The translations under genes and the position numbers were made by a program. Under the pieces are notes generated by a model that made no database searches, was not told the DNA's origin, and saw nothing but the letters and a program-made list of their open reading frames with translations. Positions 11,926-23,900 of a stretch of DNA of 64,000 bases are shown in pieces; position 1 is the first letter of the stretch, and each line of letters begins with the position of its first letter. Source of the stretch: Conchocele bisecta (Eukaryota; Mollusca; Bivalvia; Lucinida; Thyasiridae); NCBI GenBank assembly GCA_029237695.1, contig CM055275.1, positions 3,288,160-3,352,159 of the forward strand, written 5' to 3'.

Positions 11926-14900
11926 CTGAATGGTGTATTGTATAGAACATCTTACATGAGTGTAGTTGCGAACGGTAACTCTTGCAATCTACTCCCGTAC
12001 CATCCGTAGGATGGTACGTGAGTAGATTGCAAGAGTTACCGTTCGCAACTAACATTGAGTGATGATTTAATATGTGGATCTTCATGGCTGAATGGTGTAT
12101 TGTAGTAGAACATCTTACATGAGTGTAGTTGCGAACGGTAACTCTTGCAATCTACTCCCGTACCCATCCGTAGGATTTGGTACGGGAGTAGATTGCAAGA
12201 GTTACCGTTCGCAACTAACATTGAGTGATGATTTAATATGTGGATCTTCATGGCTGAATGGTGTATTACACAGAACATCTTACACGAGTGTAGTTGCGAA
12301 GCTAACTCTTGCAATCTACTTCCGTACCGTCCGTAGGATGGTACGAGAGTAGATTGCAAGAGTTACCGTTCGCAACTAACATTGAGTGATGATTTAATAT
12401 GATTATTATTCAACGAGTTTTATTTACTGATTTCATACAGAAATAGTGATAGGTTCTGTAAATGACGTCGAAAGTCGACACATTTTCATAGCAATTGCGG
12501 AATTCGCATTCGCTTTGACCATTTCATTAACGGTTGACGTCATTAACGGAAATATCGTACATTTTGTAAATAATTTTCATTAAAAATCACACATCTTCTT
12601 AGGTACAAAATCACATGGCGTGTCTAAGATGTGAAATTGTGGCTAGGAGAAATCAGGGTATGGCCCGACAACACTGGTAGTCGTGTACGAAAGCCAATCA
12701 TTTATATACACAACTCAACTATTAACAAGAATAGGTATCGCTGGTAGCCTTGATAATAAAAAAAAGGAAAACATTTAAGTCCACAGTGAAGTGACATTGG
12801 GCATTCGGACGTCGAATGCAAAACAAGGCACTATCCCAGACACATATTGTGGCCAAATATTATCATAATCGGTGAAGCGGTTCGTAAGTTATCGAAGAAG
12901 CAAATACACTTTAACATGTTTGTCTTACACATAAGGTGAACGTAAGTCCTCAGTGACATTAACCTTGGGTGGTCGGACGTGGGTCATACGCAAAACACAA
13001 CACAAAGCATCATATCTAGACACACATTGTGGCAACATATTATTGTTTTCTGTCATGAAAATATATCCTGCAAGGCTCATGAATTTCTTTATTTCTCATC
13101 AGAAGTATATGTTGTGACCATTCATTTGAACCGTCTCGCCGAGACGGTTCAAATGAGTGGTCACAACATATACTTTGGTTCAGAAATAAGGAAAATAGAT
13201 AGAGAATAGTAGGTTTGTGCCGTGAATGGGAAAAAATATCTGGCAAGGCTCAGAAAACGGGATGGGCGAGGCTATGCCCAGCACATCCCGTTTCCGTGCC
13301 ACGCCAGATATTTTTTCCCATTCACGGCACTAACCTACTATTTTATTTATCGCGTCAACACTTACAAATGGCTGTAAAATGCAAAAATAGTATTGACTGG
13401 ATATCAAAAATGTTTCACGGCACCGTGTTTCACGGCACGTACGCACTGTGTTGACGGGATAAATTATCAGAATAGGTGCTTCTCAACTTATTGAACACAG
13501 AAAAAACCTTTAATGTATTTCCGTTACAAACAAGGTGAACATAACGCCTCAAAACAAAACACCATCCCTAGACACATATTGTGGTGAAATATTATTAAAA
13601 TATGTGAAGTGGTTCACAAGTTATTTACTAAAGAATAATTACTTTAATTAATGCATTTGCCTTATAAACAAGGTGAACATAAGTCCTCAGTGACATTACA
13701 ATTGGGTGGTCGGACGTGGGTCGTATGCAAATCACAAAATAAAGCACCATCCCTAGACACACATTCTGGCAAAATATTATCAAAATATGTGAAGTGGTTC
13801 ACAAGTTATTGAATAAATAAAAAACACTTTTATTAATGCATTTTGCCTTACAAACAAGGTGAACATAACTCCTCGGACGTGGGTCGTATGCAAATCAAAA
13901 CACCATCCATATTGTGGCCAAATATTATCAGAATCGGTGAAGCTGTTCAAGAGTTATTGAAAAAATAAAGGTGTTACTAACGCACGTACGTACGCACGTA
14001 CATGGACTAACGCTGTATCCCCTTGTGCCGATCGGCGAGGGGATATTGAGGGATATTTGTGTATTATTACAGTCTTTTTTATTTTCTCTCCAAGTATGTG
14101 GCTGTGACTGGAGAAATGGGGCTTATGGGTTTTGCGACTAGTATATATCCAAATCAGCCTGTGCATCCGCACAGACTGATCATGATCTAAACTATTCGCC
14201 ACTCCATCAATGAAACGCCGGTCATGCTTCCAACAAGCATAAGAAAGAGCGTTATTAGGCTACAAGTGTAGTGCTATTTGATTCTCCAGTCACGGCCAGA
14301 TATCGAGTTTGGGGCGACAATAACGGTAGTTATGTCCGAAACACAAGCATGCAATGCAAATTCCGTTTTTTTTTGCAAAAGATGAAAGTCTATTAAGTTT
14401 CCACTTTTGCAGATGCATATTTGCATTTACTTGTGCCGTCTTTTTACGTTTTCAAACAGCCTTGAAAACATTTAAATCTACCCCAAGGGTGTCGGAAACG
14501 AGCAAAAATATAAATAAATAGAGAATACCAGGCTAGTGTCTTTTGGTATCAGGTTTATCAGGCAAGGCTAGGAAACGCGTAGGAATTCCGAGGCTTGCCG
14601 AGGAATTCCTACCGTTTCCGAGCCGAGCCTGATAAACTTGATAACAAAATACACTAGCCTGGTATTCTATTTATCAGGTAACGTTTTATGCTCGAAAATG
14701 ACATTACATGACGTCGTATTCTATGGACAGAACGCGGACTTGTTTACGTTGCGTCATTACACTGACGTCATTCGGTAACGTCACGTGACGTCATCCGACC
14801 AATGGAACGTTAGTTTTCACTTCGTTGTAACCCGGATATTTATATCAGGACAAAGCCTGATACAATAATAGTTATCAGTCAGTACGTATTCGGTCAATGC

Positions 14901-17900
14901 AGGGCAGGTTACCTGATAAATGCGAATATGCGTCTGCAAGAGGAAACGTAGTATTCTTTCATCTGTTGCAATAAACTGAATTTACAACACTCAACATTTA
15001 ATGACGGATATGTTAATGTTATGCTCTACTTTGTACATGAGCATACACCCAGGCCCATAGAGCACTAGTACGTGTTTACTGTATACGTACGTGTATGTGT
15101 ATTTACAATTCAGTTTATTGCAAAAGAGGAGTCGACTTTTCCAGATGCATATATGCATTTATTTATGTCGCTTTTCTTGTTTTCCGACACCCTTGGAAAA
15201 AGCTAAAATTCAAAATCTTGAGTTTTAGCTTTTTCTAAGGGTGTATGAAAACGATAAAAACGGCACAGGTAAATACGTCTGCAAAAGAGGAAACTTGGTA
15301 TACTTTCCTCGTTTGCAATAAACTGAATTACTGTAAATGTGTATACATCCAGGCCCATAGACCACTGGTACGTGCTGACTGTATACCCACCTTCGCCGTT
15401 GGACTCCATGCGACTGGCGGTATTCACGGTGTCCCCGAACAGACAATACCGCGGCATCTTCCGCCCCACCACCCCAGCACACACCGGACCTACAATGTAG
15501 CCATGTCGCTGTAACACCGTGTCCACGAACAGACCTAATATCGCAGTATCTTCCGCCCCACGACCCCCGCACACACCGGACCTATAATGTAGCCATGTCA
15601 CTGTAACACCGTGTACCCGAACAGACAATATTGCGGCATCTTCCACCCCACCACCCCCGCACACACCGGAGCTACACTGTAGCCATGTCCCTATAACACG
15701 GTGTCACCGAACTGACAATACCGCGGTATCTTCCATCCCACCACCCCCGCACACACCGGAGCTACAATGTAGCCATGTCCCTATAACACGGTGTCACCGA
15801 ACTGACAATACCGCGGTATCTTCCGCCCCACCACCCCCTCACACACCTGAGCTACAGTGTAGCCATGTCCCTGTAACACCGTGTCACCGAACTGACAATA
15901 TCGCGGTATCTTCCGCCCCACCATCCCCTCACACACCAGACCTAACATTGGTCAGTCGCACCAAAATACTACAATGTAACAAGATGGCCGCGGTAAGCAT
16001 ATCACGCCCACCCGAGGTATTTCATCGCATAGCCCCAGTGTGCAAATTCCAGACTATTTGTTGTCGCGCCTGCTTGCAGGACAGTACGATATAGTCGGTA
16101 CCTTGGCGTACGTACGTCCGTCCGTACCTACGTCCGTACGTCTGCCCGGGTTAAATTGTTTGGTTAAAATATATAGTTAAAGTTTTTCGGTATATTATCA
16201 AAGCCTCGGCGGGCGCGACAAGGGAGCCGCGGCCATCTAGTTTACCTTAGATATCAGGGTGGCATGGGTGAATAAATAATACAAGCACAGGCTGTAAACA
16301 CAACAGCTCGTTATTAGTAATTTATCCCGTCAACACAGTGCGTATGTGCCGTGAAACACGGTGCCGTGAAACATTTTTGATATCCAGTCTAAACAATTTT
16401 TGTATTTTACAGCCATTTGTAGGTGTTGACGGGATAAATAAAATAGTAGGTTAGTGCCGTGAAAGGGGAAAACATATCTGGAGCGGCACGGAAACGGATG
16501 TGCTCGGCAGAGCCTCGCCCATCCCGTTTCCTGAGCCTTGCCATATATTGTTTTCCCATTCACGGCACTAACCTACTATTCTCTATATATATGAAAGCCC
16601 CATTTCTCCAGTCGCAGCTACATATCATGCAAATATTCCAAGCGGTTCACGATTTATTGACCTCTTTGTGTGACCATCGGACTGACGGAAAGGCAAATAT
16701 GACCCCCCCCACCCCACCACCCCCAGACACACAAACACACACTCAACAATAAATGTATGTACATATAAAGATACAGTGGAACCTCTCTAAACCGGACACC
16801 CTGGGAGGTCCCCAGGGTGTCCGGTTTAGAGAGGTTTCGCTGTAAATCAGGCATTTGATCATTCTGAGCCGTAGTCGTGCGCAGGCATTGTCCCCTGAGA
16901 TAAATGGCCAAGAAAATAAGATCACAGATGTTTTCTTGGTGTCCGGTTTAGAGAGGTTCCACTGTATAACATCAATGTAGAAATTATATACAATGATTGT
17001 AATAAAGCTGAATCCCAAAATGCCTGTGTGTAGCCCGATCGTACCCTGTAAAGGCGTGTATGGCATGTGGCGGGAAGGTAAATGCCAACAAGGTACCACG
17101 TCCAATTAATCACTGGGATCCTATAGATCTACCGTTAATACATGTGTGTAGCCTGATACTGGTCCATGACGGCGTGTAGGGCATGTGGCGGAAAGGTAAA
17201 TGCCAAACATGTACCCACCCCCCAATTAATAAGTTGGCTCTACAGATCTACCGTGTGTGTAGACCGATCCTGTCTGTAACGACGTGTAGTGCATGTGACT
17301 GGAAGACAAATGCCAAAAAGGTACCCCGTCCAATTAACCATTGAGGCCCTACAGATCTATCGTTAGTACCTGTATGTAGACCAATCCTGGCACGTAACGG
17401 CGTGCACGGCATGTGCCGGATCACGAACGTCTTCACGTTGTCCAGGATGGACAGTGACATCAGGGCGATCTGGCGCACGTGCTCGTGGTCGTTCCTGATT
17501 GGGAGTCCCGAGACGACCATGTACGCGTCCCCAATGGTCTCCACCTGAAATAAAGCTGCTGTTCCTGATATACGCAGCAATACATCGGATACTCGCGAAC
17601 ATTGTAGTACGTTCTTCTCCTATTTTCTTCGGTATTTTCCACCAGGTATGGTGTACCCCGTAGACTGGTAATGTTTTTTAAAACATAAAATTGAGATAAC
17701 CAGAATTAGAATTGAAATACCCGATTTATTTCCCCGAGACATCTGGAAATCCGACAGAGAAACGAGTGCGTAGCACGAGTTTCTTTAGTCGGATTTACAG
17801 ATGTCAAGGGAATTAAATCTTGCATTTCAAAATTGTCGTTGAATAAATTGTTTCTTTGTCAGATTTACAGATCTCAGGGGAAATAAATTCGGTATTTCAA

Positions 17901-20900
17901 AATGGTAGTGGATTAAATTGCATATTCTCTTCGAAAAATAAAAATGAAGAATTTGCTGATAGAGCAGCTTATAACGTTGTCAAAATTGGATAATTTTTGA
18001 GACAATAGAGTATGTAATCGTTTCTTCGCGCCGGAAATGACTTCAACACTAGGGACGTCCATTACATCTGGGCGAACGTCTTAGAAGAAAAATATCCTTA
18101 AGGAAATAAAACCCTCCAAATCACAGTAAATCACTGGGTAGCACGATAAAATATTCCCACTAATTATAATTCTTAAAAAGTCCGTCTCCTGCTTAAAACA
18201 GCACCTGAGTATTGACTGCATTCTTCCAGAAAAGATGAATAAACGCCTGGCGAGATGGTAGCAGGATCATAGTTTTAATCCTATATTCATCGAAATTTGT
18301 CAATGATGGGCGTCAAAACACTATACCAGTCCGTTGAGTTAGCGTCGATCAACCTGTAAGACATAAATATGGACATAACCCTTTCACCCCTAAGTAACGA
18401 ATGGGCTGCGATATGTTATTTTTGCAACCAATCCAATCATCTCAAAAGATTTTTTCAGACTATTCCATTATATAAAAAAGGGTATTTTGTTTTCTCAAAA
18501 ATAGAAAATAACTTTCAAACAGTGCAGATCCTGATGTAAACGGCGCGTTACGAGCCGCTTCATCTGGATCTGCACTGTTTGCATAACCGATATAGCGGGC
18601 TTATCGGGTTCAAAGGGTAATGTGATTTAATATCATATTTACTAAACGATATACTGATTTCATTCAATAAGAAACGAGTCTAAGCCCGAGTTTCTAATGG
18701 AATTCAGTCAACCCGGTTTTAATAATTACTGGATGTTACATGATCAATTATTTAACATGATATTTACTAAACGAGTTAATTGGTTCCATAAGCATGAATA
18801 GAAACGATGCTATTCCGAGTTTCCTACGGAATCAGTCCACGGCTTTGCTCCTGTAAAGTACAACTGCTTCTAAGGATGACGTCGAAAGCTGGCGACTAAA
18901 CACGGAATATATTATTAATATAATCTATCTGCGTTATATATTTTACTTTTGTAGTCGCCGATGTTGTAGTTGCCAAGGAAACGCGCTATTTTCAATAGGG
19001 TACACTAGGGGAGGGGACTATGAACCCGTTACTGTTCATCCTCTATGCCTAGTGTACCCATGGTAACCGGGTACAGTATGGGAGGGGGTGGCCATTAGTT
19101 ACTACACAGCCACAATGATACATGTAAGAACCCAAATCTACATAAACTCAACTAATTTTTTGCTAGCTCTAAATAAATAGGGCTAACATTAAGTATTTTT
19201 AGAGCTTAACATTAATATATGAGTTTTATGTAGATTTTTGGCGTTCCTGTTCCAAAATATTAGAGACTGAGCGTTTCCATACATTTTACAGTTACATAAT
19301 TCGAAGCACAAACAAAATTTACACAATTCCCTAACAATTGATTGGTCCGTAGCAAGACCTCCTGTCCCAATTTATATCCCAGTAAACTCCATGCCCAACT
19401 ACTTACGTAACCGTCAGCACAGTTAAAATAATTCTTAAGAAACGGAATATAAACACATGTTCTTCAGATGAAATTTATTTCAAAATGCGGAATTATAAGG
19501 AATGAATGGCATTTTGTGGAATTAATCGGGATACATAAACTTGGAAAAGTCGCGGGAATACTGACGAATATTCCCGCGACTTTTCCAAGTTTATTACCCA
19601 CCGATACATTCCAGAAAAAAAAGGCATTCATTCTATAATTTCAGCTGCATCACTAAAACTTGCATCCTTTTTTCCGTTATTTGACACAAATGCATCGTAC
19701 ATCAACGTAACATTATGTACAATGGCCCACGAAGGTCTGTAGATCGTTCCTTGTTAAATAGATAGAGATTAAGTAGGTTAGAGCCGTGAATGAAAAAATA
19801 TCCGGCAAGGCTCAGGAATTTCTTTATTTCTCATCAGAAGTATATGTAGTGACCACCATTTGAACCGTCTCAGCCCCGAGACGGTTCCAATTAGTGGTCA
19901 CAACCATATACTTTGGTTGAGAAATAAGGAAAATAGATAGAGAATAGTTAGGTTAGTGCGTGAATGAGGGAAACAATATCTGGCAAGGCTCAGGAAACGG
20001 GATGGGCGAGCCATCATTCCGTAATTGTACCACCTGTAATGGTGTACAGGCGTCGAGATGGTGTGTGAAAACCGAACTCGATGTCACTGAAATAGACGGT
20101 CACCTCTGCATAACGCTCGGGGCCTAACCGTCTCTCTCACCTTTCTTTGCCCACTTGTTGGCCACGGCTCCCTGTAAATTATTCGGTGAACACTCGTGCA
20201 TGTGTTTATTCCTTATGTGAAAGAACCTAATTAGGTTATCAGAAAATAAAAAGGCGCATATCGAAAATGTACCCCACCCACTCATTTCGATACTTATGTA
20301 TCGAAGTGAGTGGGTGGGGCATTTTTTGTTAATCCCGGATCCGATTCAATGGCCTGCGATTTACTTCCGTGTATGGCCACACTCATATAACAGGATGTGT
20401 TGCATTCATAGGTTTCATGGTATTTGGCATGGTGGATAGGAAGGTGAAATAAAATAGAGGATCTTACATGAGTGATGATTTAATATGACATAATTAAATT
20501 AGTTAGTCCGCACCATAACTCGACAAGTATATATGTCTCGAGGTGGACAATACGTCACGTGTGCATTGACATGCATACATTGTGGGAAGAAAACGTGTAT
20601 CGGCCCAGGTCCAAGGTCACCTGGTCTAACAAGACTAATAGGCATTCAATGTGGGCACCCTCGTGTCATCTACACACCTGGGTAATATTTCGAACAAGAG
20701 TTCATCGGCTTTCTTTATCCTCCAGGAAGGCCTGTGTCCTCTCGTGTATACCAGTGTCCCACGAGGTTGTTGGCGTATTGTTTCCCATTCTCTGTAGTAG
20801 GCGATCCAGATGTTTCTTGCTGAAAGACTTTCTGTAGATGACAGAACATAACAAGATGTTAACCCTTCAACACTAACGGATCTGTTAGGTGGTATTGGCA

Positions 20901-23900
20901 AACAGTGTAGATCCAGATGAGCCGGCTCGTAACGAGCCGTCTCATCGGGATCTTTTAGAAATGGATTGCGTTATAGTGATGGAACTTAATCGTACTTGGC
21001 ACAGTGTTTGAGGTAGTGGCTAATGTGGTCCGAATTACAGCGCGATATATCATGTGCTCCGAGAAGTGGCACCTCGGTTTGAGAACATGACGTCTAAAAC
21101 TAACGTTGACGGCATACTACATGTATTACGTCATACCGACTTGCAAACAGGTTTATAGTTGCATAACTAAGCCAGAGATTGACTTGAACTTTTCTGATTA
21201 TGCACAACTAAGATCGGACTTAACGAAACTCGAAATGTCAGATTATGGTATTTTTCACAAATTGACACTTGTTTATGCTTGCTGCTATAACCATGTTAAC
21301 GACAACCACCCAACTGGTCCCTTTACCCTTGGCGGGTCACAGTTGTATTTCTCCGACTGTCTGCTGGTTTCTAATCATAATTAGGAATTTCATATATAGA
21401 ATATATAAGACAGATGTCTTTAATACACCCTTTGTGGCATTGGAATACCGACGACAAGCCCGTTATATTGGTGCAACGCGTATACAATCATGAAGGGTAC
21501 CGATAAAAATAGCAGGAAGCATATTTCTCATCAAACAGCAACGTACACAACACTGCGAGGTGCAGTCGAAATATTTTAAACAACGAATACAGGATGCCAA
21601 TACATGTAAGATTCAGCAATAAACTAGATAACTTGAACAACCTTACCGCCGAATTGTTACGACAACCCTCATTTAACGTTAAAGCAGATGAACAATTGGT
21701 GGTATAACATCCCAGTAAATTCTACCCTACGTGTTACCACGTCACACTAACACAACCTCCCAGTGGCTAGGAATAAGAAACAAATGTACATATGCGTGAA
21801 AAGTACGAATTGTGCGTCATTGACAATTACAATTCTTACGGGAATTTCTCCTTCACTCGTTGTTTTACGGCGCTGATGGTCGGCCGAGACTCGGGTGTTT
21901 CCGCCCAGCAATCTTCCATCAGTCGGGAAAGGTGAACGTTCAAATTTTCCTCATTAATTCTCGGCCGGACTGGCGGAAACTTGTTCTTGACCATCCCCAG
22001 CACCTCTGTGAATATACTCACGATATATAGAGAATATCAGTCTAGTGTCGTTTTATATCAGGTGTATCAGGCAAGGCTAGGAAACGCGTAGGAATTCTGA
22101 GGCTCGCCGTGGAATTCCTACCGTTCCAAGCCAGTCTTATAACTTTGATATAAAAGCTGACACTTGAATTAATTCTATTTATCAGGTAACGTTTTAAGCT
22201 AGCCGATGCATGAAATCAAAATACATTTTCGGTTGAAAATAACGGAATCTTACTTGTGCCATTACATTGTCTGTCAATTCGAACGTCATGTGACGCTGCC
22301 GTTCGACCTATTAACGTCAGATTTTCGATTCATGTAACCCAGTTTTTTCGTATCAGGTCCATGAATGCTACAGCAATATGTTTATAAGTCAGTAGCGTAT
22401 TCGGCACCCACAAAACTTGTAACTAGATAAATGCATAGTACAGACTGTAACAATTGTCATGGTTGAGGTTATAAATCTGAACACCTGATTGTAAGTTTGT
22501 TTGTTTGTTGTTGGCGTTAACACGGCCTAATCACATTATATGTCATTTAAAGCCGGGTCCATGGGTTTTAGTACTACATCCAAGTATATTACCTGAACAA
22601 ATGGGAGTGGGTCCCAAAATCAGAACTGAATAATTAACAATAAAAAATCTAGAATATTTCACCCTGAAATCAGAATAATCCTGATCTGATTGCCAGTCTC
22701 GACACACCCGAATCACTTGGCCCCCTCCCAAAAGCACTAGGATCAGTAATAATGTTAAATACTTATATAAATGTTCAATACCCCTACCGTTAATGTACGC
22801 GTCATGTACGCCCGACACCACCAACCACTCTGACTGTATGCATTTCTTCACTACAATTGGTGACCATCCTTGCATTCGACGATTCAATGTACCTTTCACA
22901 TCTTTAGGATTTGGGCGAGTTTTAACATGTATTTGGACATCCCATAGAACGCAACACTCGCTCCGAAAACCAATTTGTTGCAATTTTTTCAAGTCAACCT
23001 ATTTTGAGCGGTATATTGAACCGTCTAGTTCGAAGAAACAAATTAATAGTCTGCATGAAACATAAAACAGAAGACTTTGACCTATGGATTGAGGAATGAC
23101 GACTCTTAACTAGTGACAAAGCAATAGAACATCGTTCATTGGATGGACTGATAAATGGGGAATTAGGTGGGTGTTTGCGACCAGTGTAGATCCTGACCAG
23201 ACTGTGCATCCGCACAGTCCTGGACCGGATCTGCACTGTTTCGCCATCCAATAAAGAAACATAAACAACACGTCAAGCTCTCTAACAAACAGACATATCG
23301 TATCAGGCTACGGGAACGTGCTATTTGATCAGGTCACAAGTACCATAAGCCCCATTTCTCCAGGCACAGCCGCATATAAGGAGACAGGTGCATCGTCTGT
23401 GATATAATTGATTCCTTCATAAACGTGTCCATACGATTAGTTGAAACGATACTTACCGCTTTGTGCGTGGCTGTGACTGGAGACATGGAGCTTATGGGTG
23501 TTGTTACCAGTGTAGCTCCTGATAAACATATTTGCGATTGTAAGTCTTTGGTGTTCGCTGAGCGCGTGAAAAAGCAAATACTGTCACGGTGGGCTCCTAT
23601 GAACGGTTGACGGCTCAGACCAGACGGTACAACTGTGCAGTCAAGGCAAAGATGTATTTACAACGCACTCCGATTACGCCCAATATAGACAGTTGTGACT
23701 TACGTGTATCTTAAATAGTGTGCATTTACCAATAAGCATTATCAAGATCTCGGAAATTATATAAAGAACACTGTTTGCCTACTGAGTGGGCATGTACCTT
23801 AATCTAACGACGCCTACGGTCGGCCAGACAGTGCATCCGTTCCGTGCCTCTCAGCACAACAATGATATTATTCATCACGCTGCAACATTGCCACTACTTA

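Noticed and set aside
11147..11929. A 260-codon ORF with regular 31-residue repeats that looks like a repeat protein.
   Set aside because: It is the 92-bp minisatellite read through; units of changing length shift the frame and there is no gene structure around it.
20009..20034. Coding apparently running past the exon 15 donor (QVVQLRND) and cut by a family C element, implying a deletion.
   Set aside because: The missing stretch is found as a separate exon at 18281-18353 with its own acceptor; the resemblance is only GTGGTA plus chance.
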